From Liopterus haemorrhoidalis (taxonomy: Eukaryota > Arthropoda > Insecta > Coleoptera > Dytiscidae), in assembly GCA_963971575.1 (NCBI GenBank), contig OZ020616.1, positions 11,455,934 to 11,519,933 on the forward strand: 64,000 bases of DNA. The letters run 5' to 3'. Shown piece after piece: positions 21,698 to 33,837 of this stretch. Below the pieces are notes generated by a model. It saw nothing but the letters and a program-made list of their open reading frames with translations. It was not told the origin of the DNA and searched no databases. Both the position numbers and the translations under genes were made by a program. Positions within the stretch are counted from its first letter, which is position 1. Each line of letters opens with the position of its first letter.

Positions 21698-22166
21698 CCA
21701 TTGACTCGTACGAAATAAATACATTTAAGAAATATTGTAATGTTATAATATAATAAAACAAATGTAAACAAATGTAAAATTATTTACACAGCATATTGCT
21801 TGTGACTTATATTTCCCTTATGTTCTATATAGAAAATAAAATAAAAATGCTTCTATAAGTATTGTCTCTATGTTGCTCTTCATTGTCAAATGCTTGAAAT
21901 AATTCATTATTAAATAGAAAACTTGCGATTTTCACGATTTTAACAAGTTATTTTGAAGTTACTAAGTGTAGCAACTGCTTTCTGTTAGTTGTTATCCATA
22001 ATAACTTTCTTAGCAGATAGTTACTAATTTCATAGTAACTTTTTTCTTACAGAATACGAATTTCGTGAAAGTTGCTAAAAAAGTTACTGATCTTGTATTT
22101 AGCAACTTTTATTCTAGCTTTTTCGTAGTAACTTGCTTACAGAATTGGGCCGATTATACTATAAAT

Positions 22167-22233
22167 CAGTGTTTCTCAATCTTTTCTGGCATGGGACCCC
22201 CCAAAATAACTTAAATATTGTCTGCGGCCCCCC

Positions 22234-22265
<32 letters not shown>

Positions 22266-24282
22266 GGCTTACCATAATTATGAAACTCTAAACCGGGACA
22301 AGAACGGGAGCTAGGGCAAAGGAAAAAATTTAACCACAAAAAATTGTTTTATTATTAAGTCTTACAAAAGAAATATGCAGATGGTCTACTGCAGCAGAAA
22401 GTTAATTATTTTATTTATTGTACCAGTACAACAAATATTTTTAAGAGCAGGTTCTTACTTATAAATTGTTGTTGCTATACGAATATAATTCAATATTCAT
22501 TTAGTCAATAATCGGGATTTATGAAAATGATTTAAAAAATAGTTTTATTTCTCTAGTTATAGCCGATAGTGTAGGCATGTATGTGTTTCTATATTGTCCA
22601 TAGAAGCACATTCTACATAACAATAACTTACATTATAAAATTTACAAAAATTTCTACAAATACCTTTCCAGTCGCTCCAATTTTGGTCTGCATGGAGTCC
22701 AAACAATAAAGTCCACTTTTATCACTTAAAAATAACTAAAAATGTCAGAAAGAAATGAAGACGCCACTTGCAAAAATCACGTATCACTACATATCAAGAT
22801 GGTTAATCCTGATAAAGCTCATTAAGGAATATAGTCATTAACAATTAATACATAAGGAACAGAATTGCTTAAAATAATTCTTTATGAGAATAAACACATA
22901 TATTAATATTTTATCAAAAGTATACAGGTGGTTGAAATTGAACTATCAGGCCCAATACACTATTTTTTTATTATTGAAGATGAGGTATAACGTTAAATTT
23001 GGAAGTTACTTGGTACAACATGATCTAAAATAGTTTATATTTTGTTACTTTGTATCTTAATATAAATAGTTATACATTTTGATTGAGGATTTATTTAAAC
23101 TTCAGAGCTATAGCGTTGGAGACACGGCCTATATGGTAAAATGGGAGGACAGATGTGATAATAGGCTATCAATGATAATTCTGAGATCTCAGAAAGGGAT
23201 GAAAAGTACTATTGGAAGTATAATGGAGTTATCTCTCGAGAATTTTATACAGGTTAATTTTTTTATTTACGGATTCATTTGGAGGGCTAAGGTGTCACCC
23301 CCTCCCCGGGCATTATGCCCTTAAGGCCCGGTCTTTCCACCTTCATTTAAACCACTAGGTAACTATCCGATATATAATGTTATCTGGAACTTTATCTTCT
23401 GAATAAACGTCATTACCAAGCAGTGAATTCAATACATCAGTCTCATTATCTGTTAGATAACTATCCGATAGATACATTTGTATTGAAAGACGGGATGACA
23501 TTTATTCAGCACAGAAAGTATCATATAACCTTATCTGTCAGATAGTTACCTGGAGCAGTGTTTCCCAACCGCCGGTCCTGTATATATATAGAGGGGGAGC
23601 GAGGGAGGGATCTCAAGGTGTATCAAGATAGAGGAAACACGATTTTTCTCGAAAAGGCGATGTGTGAGCAAGTTGTGAAAAAAATTTGGTGACCAGAGTT
23701 TACCCAAATAATTGGATGGTAGTATTTAAATTTTCGGAATAAACCGGAAGTACAGGATCTCAAGGACAACTTCGATTTTTTTATATAGGAACGTATGGCG
23801 TGTTGGGTATAATTGGATAAAACTTTTGAAAAAAAACAACTTTTACATAAACATGTTTTTAATATCTGTTACGATTGCCTATAATGGCTTGCAAGTATTT
23901 TTATTTACAAGTGTTCCATTGTTCCAAGTTGCTTTCCATTTTGAACACTTTCGCATCCTTACTCTTTATCTAACAGTAGCCCGGAACATAACAAAAAATA
24001 TTGCAAGTTCAAGTCGTACCAAATTGAAAGTACTTGAAGTACCTCCAACGCGACCGTTTTAATTAATTTAAATTAGTTGTCAAAATAAGTATAATTTATT
24101 TTATTTAAGTTTAAAAGGTATATTTTAATGCATATAAATGTCATATATTTATGAATATATCTTGCAAAATTGAGCGTTTTTCTATTATAATTTCATGCTT
24201 TGATTTTATATGACTTCGCGGCCCCCCAACGAACCTTTCACGGCCCCCCAGGGGGCCGCGCCCCCCCGGTTGAGAAATGCTG
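22167..24282. mobile_element. 2.1-kb hAT element, non-coding
   Basis: Ends CAGTGTTTCTCAATC and GGTTGAGAAATGCTG are inverted and flanked by the perfect 8-bp duplication CTATAAAT (22159-22166, 24283-24290). GGCCCCCC motifs lie inside both ends. The interior has (AT)n at 22240-22265, an imperfect inverted pair built on GGTAACTATC (about 23355 and 23535), and at 23552 CAGTGTTTCCCAACCGCCGG, an end of the 8089-8400 family. Two frames (23079-23324, 23826-24062) show no hAT motif. A nested insertion may explain the odd composition. Confidence 0.85.
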
Positions 24283-24298
24283 CTATAAATAATATTAA

Positions 24299-24385
24299 AA
24301 ATAATCGAAAGAACAAAATAATCAAAAGAACAAAATAATCAAAAGAACAAAATAATCAAAAGAACAAAAGAACAAAATAATTAAA
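24299..24385. repeat. 17-bp minisatellite
   Basis: Four to five copies of AATAATCAAAAGAACAA, the first with a G for A, directly right of the hAT target site. Confidence 0.9.
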
Positions 24386-24400
24386 AGTCAAAATTGCTAA

Positions 24401-24732
24401 TTAATTAATTCCATTACATTGGGAATAGATGGCTAATACTATTTTTGAAGGCGTATATCGACGGGGCAGATAGATATTGTCTTGGAGAGAGTTCCACAGT
24501 TTAAATACATGGTTGGTGAAAAAGTGTTGCGTCGGTTGCTTGCTGTATTTCTCGTGCTTTAATTTTAAATGATGTCCACGAAGTCGACGGTCCAGGTTAA
24601 GTTCGTTCAGTGAAGACATATCAGTGGAAAACTTGCCTGTAGTTAGCCTGTACATTTGAATGAGGTCTCCGCGCTCTCTGCGATCAGCTAGTGGTGATAA
24701 GTTTAGTTTTGTAAGTCGTTGTTCCTATAAGA
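24401..24732 (-). pseudogene. LINE reverse transcriptase C-terminal fragment
   Basis: On the minus strand the reading runs LTKLNLSPLADRRERGDLIQ, MYRLTTGKFSTD, then NLDRRLRGHHLKLKHEKYSK and FFTNHVFKLWNSLQDNIYLP before a stop at 24401. This is the extreme C-terminus seen in many non-LTR retrotransposons (LxxRRxRGDLIxxYK...RGHxLKL...FFxxRVxxxWNSL). The polymerase core is lost by truncation near 24735. The frame itself is intact over about 110 codons. It belongs to a different LINE family from the one at 4183-4641. Confidence 0.82.
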
Positions 24733-24861
24733 GATGAAACTCATTATCTCTTAGATTGGTCGATCTCTAACAATATGTCCCTCTTATGTACATATATGTT
24801 TTTACCTGTTATCACCATTCTTTTATTAGTGACATAAATAGTATGTAATTTGTATCTAATA

Positions 24862-26172
24862 CAAGGTGTCTCAACAGAAATTTTATATTTAGTGGATCGA
24901 TTAAAAAAAAAAGTAAGCCGTATATAGAAAATATGTTTATTAATTATTAAAATACACTTTTTGGGGATTTATTTCTTAAAAATAATAACGTCTAAATGTA
25001 GACCCTCGCGTTCTCGGCACTCATTTAATCGAACAGTAAAATTACTTATGACGTCTCGGCAGGTGGACTCAGGGATGGCTGCCATTTCGTGACGGATATT
25101 TTCTTTCAAATGCGCCAGTGAAGTCGGTTTATTGGCGTAAACTTTAGATTTAAGACAACCTCATAGGAAAAAGTCCATAGGGGTTAAATCTGGACTGCGT
25201 GGAGGCCAATTTATGTCACCTCTCCGGGAGATCAATTTGCCTGAGAAAATTTCACGAACACGTGGCAGAGACATATTGGACGTGTGTGAAGTTGCTCCGT
25301 CCTGTTGGAACCATGTTCTTTGGTTATAGCCAGGAAAGTTTTGCAGTTCAGGTACCAAGAAGTTGTCTAACATCTCCACATAACGCTCTGAATTCACTGT
25401 AACTGCACGCCCCCTTTCGTCTTCAAAAAAGTAAGGGCCGATAATTCCTCGCGCCGACATCGCAGCCCATACGGTCACTTTAGGCGAATGTAGGGGTTTC
25501 TGATGTTTGCGTTTCGGATTCGTTGCACTCCAGTAGCGGCAGTTCTGCTTATTTACGTGGCCATTAAGATGAAAATGAGCTTCATCCGAAAACAAAATGT
25601 TTCTAAACGTTGAAAATCGCTCACTCACCTGATTTACGAAATTAAGCCTCTGACTGGTATCTTGGGGCTTTAATTCTTGCACCAATTGAATTTTGTAGGG
25701 GTGCAGCTTTAGGTCTTTGTGCATAATGCGATGTAATGATGATCTATGCACATTTAAAGCACTTGCGCGATTCCGAATTGAAAGGTTCGGGTCGTCACGA
25801 ACAGACTGATTAACATTCTCCACGTTTTCTACCGTTCTTGATGACCTAGGTCGCCCGGATTTTGATTTATTCAGCGTTGTACCAGTCTCTTCAAACTTTT
25901 TAACCCAATGTCGAATGAGAGGAATGCTTGGCGCATCATTTAAGTGGCGAAAACCTCGAATACTGCAAAATTTTCTACGCGCTACAGTCGCCGAATCACC
26001 GTTTTTGTAAAACTCTCGCACGCATAACGCGCGGTCTGCTCCCGAGAAACGCTCCATAGCGACTTAATTCCCAAGAGCCAGGCTACTGATTGACATAACC
26101 CCCGCGCCCCTCGGATACGTTGCGTTCACGCAGTAAGCTAAATAAATATAAAATTTCTTTTGAGACACCTTG
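24862..26172 (-). mobile_element. DD41D (rosa-type) mariner, nearly intact, 1311 bp
   Basis: Thirty-base terminal inverted repeats (24862-24891 and 26143-26172) starting CAAGGTGTCTCAA differ at a single base, and TA flanks both ends (24860-24861, 26173-26174). One transposase gene on the minus strand fills the element. Length, TA target and single gene are typical of Tc1/mariner. Confidence 0.93.
24969..26057 (-). pseudogene. DD41D mariner transposase with one nonsense codon
   Basis: The ATG (26055-26057) opens MERFSGADRALCVREFYKNG, a helix-turn-helix start of the DUF4817 kind. Next come the linker SGRPRSSRT, a second helix-turn-helix (SIRNRASALNVHRSSLHRIM), the first catalytic D in LFSDEAHFHLNGHVNKQNCR, the second D in FQQDGATSHTS, and the third D in RSPDLTPMDFFL. 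There are 41 residues between the second and third D, the rosa spacing. TGA at 25161-25163 replaces the W of FFLWG; the same frame then continues about 63 codons (GCLKSKVYANKPTSLAHLKE) to a TAA at 24969. Apart from this stop no frameshift was seen, so the element died recently. Confidence 0.92.
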
Positions 26173-26204
26173 TATATCATTGTAGCTTAGAAAATGGTTA
26201 ACGC

Positions 26205-26442
26205 CAGTGCCGGATTAACCTTGTAGAAACAGTAGCATATGCTTCGGGCCCCTCACAAAATATATTCGATATCAAGTGTAATGCTAATTACAATTACAAA
26301 TTTATTTTGCTGACCCTAACATCAAATAAACCATTTTCTTTATGTACTCAAGTACGTAATATTTAACTAGGAAGATACATAATTATTTTTTACAGTGTTT
26401 GTGTAATTTTTAATTTAGGACCCCGCACAAGGTTTAGTACTG
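26205..26442. mobile_element. hAT-type MITE, 238 bp
   Basis: Ends CAGTGCCGGATTAACCTTG and CAAGGTTTAGTACTG are an imperfect inverted pair, flanked by the perfect 8-bp duplication GTTAACGC (26197-26204, 26443-26450). The CAGTGCCGGATTAA start is typical of hAT MITEs. Confidence 0.92.
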
Positions 26443-26450
26443 GTTAACGC

Positions 26451-27580
26451 CAAAATTGATCATCAGCATGACTAATAAATATATTTGTAAAACTTTTTTA
26501 AAAGTGTTTAATTTAAGAATATATTAACAAAGTACTTAAAAGGTTTCAAATCTTGTATCGTGATACCTAGACAACAGCTACTATTTGAATTATATATCAT
26601 CAAATTAGACTTTCTCCGAGAATGGTGTACGTCTATCATTAATACGAGAAAATTCTAAAAATTTGTGCTTAACGATTACGACAACTTGTTATAAGACAAG
26701 AATATTACTTTAGTTGAGAATTTTAACAAGAATTACCTTAAAGGCTAACAATTACTGTTATTGCACAAATACATATGTCTTACAAGGAATCTTATTTATT
26801 ATTAGAAAAAATAGAGCAGGTTTCACAAGAAAAAAATATAGTGTGCATCACCTAATAACCTAGAAAATTATTGTTTTACATTAATTTGTCACATATTTAT
26901 ATAGAGTGTTCATATACGATTGAAAGGAGTTCGCCGCGCTTTAGATTAATTTTAAAGATTGGTACATGGGTTGCATACGGGGAAACTTCCAAAACTCTAA
27001 TTTTCGGGTTCGGTACGTATCGCTGATTAAAAATATGCTTCAACAATAAAATTATTGTGCAGATCTGCTAAAGCCATCACTAACCTAAAATCACATTGTA
27101 TACATTTGCTAACCAATGAAATATGTACAAAATTGATAGTAAAAAAGCCTTTTCTGATAATAAATACGTCAATGTCAAACAATATCAGTACACTTATAGT
27201 CAAATGCGTCATGTAAACCTAGAGTACAAACATTTTGAGATGAAAATCATTTATGAATGCGTTTTGAATCTTATTTGGGTACAAACATTTTTCTGACAGA
27301 CCGCGCACCTGGTAGAGGGGATCACGGGTTTTAACCCTACCCCCAAGAAGCATTTAAAAAAAATTATTCCATTTGACTGTTTTTACTACATACCACAATC
27401 TTTCAAAGGTAAATAAAAAGGAAATTTGCTGCCCGATTTCATCTTAAAAATGTCGAAATTTCAAAGGCGTTTTCAAGAAAAAATATTTGCTTTCTGAGCC
27501 CCCCTTAAGAATAAATTTTGGATACGCGCTTGCTGCTGGTTCTCTATTAAGTGTCAGATGTTTATTCACGAAGCTTTTAT
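26451..27580. other. unassigned stretch with solo mariner-like end
   Basis: At 26902 TATAGAGTGTTCATATACGA looks like a mariner-type terminus without a partner. The rest has no supported frame. Confidence 0.4.
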
Positions 27581-27581
27581 A

Positions 27582-27866
27582 CAGGTGAGTTCGGAGGAAA
27601 GTGTCAAACTCCGGGACTGTATAATACACGTATATATATGACTAAAAATTACAGCGTCTTAAATGTTAAACTTATAAGAAATTTTCAAAGATGTCTGCAT
27701 AGACTGCCAGGTATATTTTGGCTCGTATGCGAACAAATCGTAGTGCTCTATCGAGTTCATATTCGAAAACAAATAAAAATCAAATTACAATATAACGGTT
27801 TTTAATCATACACTTATATGTAATACACACACTCGGAGTTTGGCGGTTTCCTCCCTAACTCACCCT
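27582..27866. mobile_element. MITE with about 50-bp imperfect TIRs
   Basis: The left arm (27585-27640) has GTGAGTTCGGAGGAAA, CAAACTCCG and TGTATAATACACG in order, and the right arm (27810-27865) has their complements CGTGAG-like CTAACTCACC, GTTTCCTCC, CGGAGTTTGG and GTAATACACA. No clear target duplication was seen, so the superfamily is open. The 84-codon frame between the arms has no motif. Confidence 0.6.
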
Positions 27867-27992
27867 TTATATGTCAATTTTATTTCTTGTCGTGAGGTTA
27901 ACTATTTCACTGAAAAAACTAGTTTTTAAAATATTAATATTTTAATTTGAATGTGAAAAACTGTAATAAATTATCGATAATTTCATTTACGA

Positions 27993-28133
27993 AGGGCCGG
28001 TTTTACAATTCATGGTTAGCTGTTAGTTAGCTCAAATCAATGGTTAACGATATATTTGCAATATATTAATTACCATAAGTTTCCACGGTAACCACTAGCT
28101 AGAGCCTTAACTGCCGATTGTAAAACTAGCCGT
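27993..28133. mobile_element. Harbinger-like MITE, about 140 bp
   Basis: GGGCCGGTTTTACAAT at the left pairs with ATTGTAAAACTAGCC at the right, and TGGTTA motifs lie inside both arms. GGGCC starts suggest PIF/Harbinger; the target duplication is not clear. Confidence 0.6.
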
Positions 28134-28339
28134 AAGAGATTTACGAATTATCACTCTACTAGGAGACTACAATGTCCAGAATATTAATGAATCTAAATAT
28201 TGTGAAACACTTAATCAATAATCTTAAAAAGAATATTCTAGTTAATAAATGATATTACAACCTCGCTAGGTGTGTGAGGTTGTGTGAGATTAAATCCAAA
28301 TTTCTGAATAAAACCACCAAAGTGCGAATCTATGAAATG

Positions 28340-29915
28340 CTTAACTGGATGTTAACAAGAGCCGAGGAATATTTGATGTTTTTGAACGTAAATTACTCCG
28401 ACGCATATATGGATCAATTTAAGAAAGACCAGATAAATGGCAAACACGTATGATTCAAGAAAAACAATTGAACTATGATGATGCGGATATTGTAGCCGCG
28501 CCTAAATCACAAATTTTGGATATTTACAAAGAATGTCTAACCAAAGAATGGTCAAATAAATAAACCAAATGGTCAAAAGGTCAGAACCGGTCCTGGTACT
28601 TGTGAGCTGTGTACAAAAATAAATGCGGAATCGAAAAATAAATTGAAACATGGATACAAGTAGAAAAAAAGCGGATCTAAGAGCTGATAAAAAAAATACA
28701 TCGCCAGCGCAAGGCCGGGTACGGTGTACCTCCATAACCGACTCTGCAAAAGAGAGACCTAGAAGTTACTGGATAACTGGATAAATGGCACGACTCAGGA
28801 TTTGAGGATTACAATATAAGAGACTGGACCGCAAAAGCGTACTATAAGATCTAATAGAGAAAGATCGTGTGGGGTTTATTAACACTTTTGCAACGATCTG
28901 AACACCCGGACAGCAACCCGAAAAAAACTGAAATCTATATTGTTTATTATCAAAAATGTATGTATAAGCAAAACAATAAAATAATCAGTATATAATCGTC
29001 ATCAGTATATCAACTGTCATCTGGCAACACAGCAGACAGAGATTACTGACAGATATACTGACACCTGAGAGAGATCACCTGACAATCACAAAACAAATTT
29101 TCGAGATATACATATGTAAATGGCCAACAGTGTCGCTTCATACGGCAAAATTTAAAGATTTTATCATTTATTGTGGTATATTTTCACAAAATGATTTTAT
29201 TTATTTCGAATTTTGATAAAAACCAGATAAACACGTAATCAAACCGGACTCTACGTAAAAATCCATCTGGGAATATAGAGATTGTGATGACTTTAAATAC
29301 AGTATTATCAATATAATAAATACAAAATTACAATAAGAAATAAGAAAAAGAAAACTGGAGAATAATTCATCAACAACTTGTATGCGAAACGATTAATATC
29401 GACGCGTTTATCGAGAGTATTCTAATGTATGTCCAGTATTGATATCAGAATCTTCATCTAATTTATTTGTGTTCATCCATGCAAGTGTTCTTTTAGTGTG
29501 TCCTTTATTTTAATCTAGGTAACTGGACACAGAGGAAGACAAACTAGGTGGGAAGATTAAATTAAAAGTCAAGGAAACGAATTATGGAAACGAGATGGAC
29601 TGAGATATATGGCGACAAATTGGGGAAGCCTATTCCCAGAGATAGGATTCGTGAGCAACAACTAAGAAATATTGTAGATTAATTAATAGTTGAGATAAAC
29701 AACACCTTTTCTTTAGTAAACATTGTATATGCATATGTTTAGTGAAGAAAATGTCCTATTTATTTCTACCATTTATAAAACATTTACGTTTAACAAATAA
29801 CCACCAGATTGATCAGTATATATAAAATGTAAATGTCAATTTATAATTAACATGTAACTATCAATTAATAGACAAATAAAGGACTGTTATTATTATAAAT
29901 AAATGGACTGTGATA
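28340..29915 (+). pseudogene. degraded LINE (RTE/Craft-like) 3' part
   Basis: Around 28340-28420 the frames give WMLTRAEE, then after a frameshift FERKLLRRIYGSI and a stop. This is the conserved ERKxLRRIYGP block after the polymerase domain. Around 29530-29640 RGRQTRWED, a stop, then IKSQGNELWKRDG resembles the terminal RGRxxxRW...W motif. The 3' UTR runs to AATAAAGGACTG and a TATTATTATAAATAAA tail near 29915. The region between is not readable and the element carries several frameshifts and stops, so it is old. Confidence 0.55.
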
Positions 29916-30560
29916 GGCGGTAATAATCGTAGGTCCTGTGCATTAAAAAATGTAACTACTAATTACTAAAATGGATAGTATGGAAAAATTGATATTAGAC
30001 GTAATGAATCTATTGTAATGGTCTTTATTAACAAATTTGATTAATTTTTAGAGTGCTTTCCCTTAAAATGCTTAAAATAAAGTGGTTTTTAACGTATACT
30101 ATATGAAAACATCGTAAAACTTTTGGTTATTCATCCAGCATAATGTTGCTTCCACCACGTCCAGAACCATACTGAAGCTAGCTACAAACTCTCTCCAAAT
30201 TCACTGCGCTGTCACCAGAGACCAGCACTGCTGGATGCTGTGTTCTCCCACCCTCTCATCACCCGAATCTTCCATCCCTTCCACCAAAAAACACAAGATA
30301 CTAATACAATTCCTCTGAAAGGGTGTCAACATTCATGACGTCAAATAGAATTCATTGGTTGAAAGGAGAAATAGAATGCAAATCCGGTTGGTAGTTGTTG
30401 GTTTTTGGGTGTGTTTTATATAAGTACATCCTACCACCCCTAAGAATGATGCATAGGGATTTACCCAGGGGTGGAGCAATAGGGGATGACCCTTGGGAAC
30501 GGAGGTATGCTATAGGATAGTTACAAACCCACCACCCCCCATGGTAAGGGAGTACCGGTT
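29916..30560. other. unassigned stretch
   Basis: A C-rich stretch (30160-30330, many CCACC/CTCTCC motifs) stands out from the AT-rich surroundings but has no long frame. It may be upstream regulatory or untranslated sequence of the candidate exon ending at 30795. Confidence 0.35.
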
Positions 30561-30795
30561 CACGGTTCGATCCTTATCGTTTTGGTCCCAGTCGCGTTTA
30601 CACGGTTGTTGGTGAACGTACGTTTGTTCGACTCCAACTCCCAAGATACGTCTGTCATTTTGTCACGTGATTTTTCAATGATCTGTGGCTTGTGCGTGTT
30701 ATAGATGTGAAAGACAGTGGATAGTGCGAAGTTTTTACGGGATTGGACGTGCGTGTGTGTTTTTTCGTGGTTGTTCTACAGTCACATTCGTTAAG
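30561..30795 (+). other. candidate untranslated first exon with splice donor
   Basis: A GC-richer stretch with several CpGs (CGTTTACACGG, GAACGTACGTTTG, GTCACGTGA E-box) ends in TTAAG|GTAAGA, a near-consensus 5' splice site at 30795/30796. No clear coding frame runs up to it. That this is a host first exon is inference from composition and the donor only. Confidence 0.25.
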
Positions 30796-30796
30796 G

Positions 30797-31964
30797 TAAG
30801 AACCATTTCCATCCTCTATCACTGCCCAGGACTAATATCCACTCAAGTATACTGCCATCTAAAAAGCACCATTCAAGACATCACCCTTTTATGTTTTAGA
30901 ACACTTGAACACTTTGCTTAAAAAATAGTATCAGTGTGCTAGTCGATTAACGACAAATAGTTCCTCCCCTTTGTTTATGCTACTGTTTCATAATATTAAA
31001 TATATTAATTTACTGATATTCTACTATGACATTCAGTAAAAAGTTTCGGAACGCGTTCCGTCTTTACATAAAAATATCGGAACGTAGTTCCGGTGCGATA
31101 TGGCTCGAATACACCACTCCTTGTACATTGATGTATACCAAAGCAAAAATATTTACCTTCTAAGGTGACATTAAGCAAATATTTAGTTAATTAATAGCAT
31201 ATGCTCTTTAGCAAAAGCTCAACTGATATTAAAATGTCATTAATTCTGCTTTCAAAGTAATGTTTCTTTTAAAAATGTGACCAATGATAGTATTAATCAA
31301 TTTTTAATACGTCAAATCATGTTATTTAATGTATTGCCATTTCTAGTATTTTTTTTTCTTCCAAAATAATGTTTTTCTTAAAATTATACCCAATAATACG
31401 ATTAACAATGTGGAATACAATAATATTAATTTAAAATTTTCTAAAATTCATTGCAGTAGCTTAAATTATTATTGAACTTATTATTTATATAATCACGTTT
31501 TGCGAGCCGCATGCGTCTCTTTGTTACGTAATGTGCGGTTCTTGGAATTATAATAAATTATTTCCATGTGAGTAATATTTTTTCCAATCTTGTGGCTCTC
31601 AAAAATTTAAATGTATCTTGCATTAAGTTTGACCAACCCTGTTCTATATGCGGATCTGTCAGAATTATTTTTTAGCAGTATTATATTTGGTATAAATTAA
31701 AGAATAAAGTTACTAAAACTTCAATGACAATAATAATAGTTGTTCCTAATAATTTTATAATCCTGTTTCTCTCTATCGTTTGTGTTAGAGATTCAAATTT
31801 CCCGCACTTTCTGCTATATTTCAAAAGCTTCCGCTAGGTTTCTTGTCAGGCGTGCTTTTAAAGGATATTTTAAATTATTTAAACGTATTTTCTTCTACAA
31901 ATAAGTATCAATTATTAATTTGATTTAATTTTGACGGCACAATATCAATGACATTTGACAAAAC
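30797..31964. other. unassigned AT-rich stretch
   Basis: A short palindrome, CGGAACGCGTTCCG, lies at 31048. No coding or repeat edge recognised. Confidence 0.4.
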
Positions 31965-33110
31965 TATTAATATTAATTAATTTAAATTAAAAATTGATGT
32001 GAAGTATGATTTTGACATATTTAAGTGTTCCATAGGAATTTAGTAAGTGAAAGAGGTCCTCATAGAGCCCAAATTCTGGTTGTTTGAAAGTTTTTTGCCA
32101 TAATTGCATCTTCTCATTTTTCGTGCGTTAAATTAAGTATAAAAAAATTGCCACATTACATTTATAAAATATATTTTTTCAAAAATAAAAAAAACTCGAT
32201 ATATTTCAAAAAACAAAATGTTCAAAAATAAAAAATGTCGGGAATATTATTTCGATTCACATCATTAGGCATTACTTTAATTTTTAATTTTTTTTAAACT
32301 AGCCTATGAGAGTGATAAAAAAAGTTTGGTTCTTTTTTGCAAAAATCGCATCAGTATAAAAAGGTTTATTTATTTTTATTTTTTTCATCGTTAATCTACG
32401 TATGATGTCCCATATTTAAAATATTTATTTGGACAATACCAAAAATTAAATTTCTTTCGAAAAAATAATCTGATCGAAAATTCAGAGCTTACCTATTATT
32501 CTGGTTTACATCAGTCGAAATAAATTTTTTGTCGAAAATAAAATTATCTTTCATTCGATTTCCCAATCAAAATAGTTGGGAACACAATTTATGGCATATT
32601 TTAGGCAAAAGCAGCATAGATTTTTTTTTTTAATTGAAAATAAGATTAATCTTGCATTCGATTTCCGAATCAAAATGGGTGGGACAACAATTTTTACCAT
32701 ATTGTAGATCAAAATAGCGTCAAATAATTTTTTCTTTTTTTTCGAAAATATAATTAATCATTTAATATAATAATAATTTAATTTGATTGATGAATATAGT
32801 GGGAAATCTTTCTGGACATATTTTAGGCAAAAACATTCTTAAAATGATTTTTTTTCGAACATAAATTTTAAATTTCATTCGATTTTCCAATCCAAATAGA
32901 AACCTTTTTTTGGGATATATTTAGGCAGAAACAGCGTTAAATTATTATTATATATATATATTTTTTTTTCCAAAATAAAACTAATCTTTTCCCAATCAAA
33001 TTTAAAAAATATATATTCCCCCTCACAAATATATATTTAATATTTTTTCCAACATGCGGGTCATAGAATGCATATGCATGACAGATTTTAGCTCTGTAAT
33101 TCTAGCTATT
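31965..33110 (+). repeat. family X copy with internal tandem amplification
   Basis: Begins with AATTGATGTGAAGTATG and GGAATTTAGTAAGTGAAAG (left end of family X) and ends with CATGCGGGTCATAGAATGCATATGCATG, matching GTGCGGGTCAAAGAGTTGTATAAGCATG of the best copy. The middle (about 32520-33000) has about five units of roughly 105 bp, each with TTTCATTCGATTTCCCAATC and CATATTTTAGGCAAAA motifs. The CAGA tract is missing. Confidence 0.7.
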
Positions 33111-33837
33111 TGACCACTATTTGAAAAGACTGCTTGGATTTTTGTGAAAACATCTTTTGTATTACATAGATATTAAATTAAAGTTCTAAATAATTATATC
33201 AAAAGATGTTAAATTAATTTTCAAAAGAATTTTTAACAATTGTTCTCAAAATTTTAAGGGGAAATGAAACCCCCAAGTATATGAAAAATCAAAAATTAAT
33301 ATTTCAAGCATTTTTTACATCATCATCATTGACGGACAGTCTGAATTGAGCCTAGGCCTCCTGTTTCCAGGTTTCATAACCATATTTTCAATATATGTAC
33401 ATTTAGGAGTAATATGGCCAGAATTACGTCAATTTTTTAGCGTACACAGAAAATCGCATTACATCATTTTTGACATAATAGACTTAAATATACAATATAT
33501 TATTATAGTAAATACTTAACGTATGTGAGCTTATAAAATATATACAGAGTGTTCATTAATCATTGAAAAGCGTTTCAATTCAATGAGTTGTGTTAATTTT
33601 CATGTCACAGTGAGAATCGTACTATTTACGCTAGGAAATCATTGCATTTTAAATAATTCATCACACAAAATCTATGGTCTTTATTTAATTTTTTGTTAGA
33701 TTTTGATCAAATTAATAACATGGTAAAATCAGGGGGGCCGAAAATGAGTCTGGACCCCATTTAAATAATAATTCTGGGCCCAGACTCCGGAAAATAAAAA
33801 CTCAATGACCAAAAGGATCTGAGTTAAGATAGAAATT
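33111..33837. other. mostly unassigned; LINE 3' tail remnant at 33316-33385
   Basis: At 33316-33385 the minus strand reads GGAGGCCTAGGCTCAATTCAG, GACTGTCCGTCAATGATGATGATG, like the 3' end of RTE-type LINEs (GGAGGCCTAGGT...ATGATGATG). A solo CAGAGTGTTCATTAATCATTG (33545) resembles a mariner-type end. Nothing else recognised. Confidence 0.45.

Larger units (their letters stand above)
20952..22152. mobile_element. PIF/Harbinger-like element, 1.2 kb
   Basis: Ends CGGCCCGATTCTGTAA and TTACAGAATTGGGCCG are inverted; the subterminal parts are filled with AGTTACTA/GTTGCTA motifs in both orientations. The flanks share the 3-bp ATT. Such GGCCC ends with a 3-bp duplication fit PIF/Harbinger. The interior keeps a possible Myb-like start (21220) and is interrupted by a hAT MITE (21463-21697). 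No DDE nuclease is present. Confidence 0.7.

Noticed and set aside
23350..23560. Separate MITE inside the 2.1-kb hAT, from GGTAACTATC inverted words
   Set aside because: The arms match only loosely and no target duplication was found; kept only as a note in the hAT entry.
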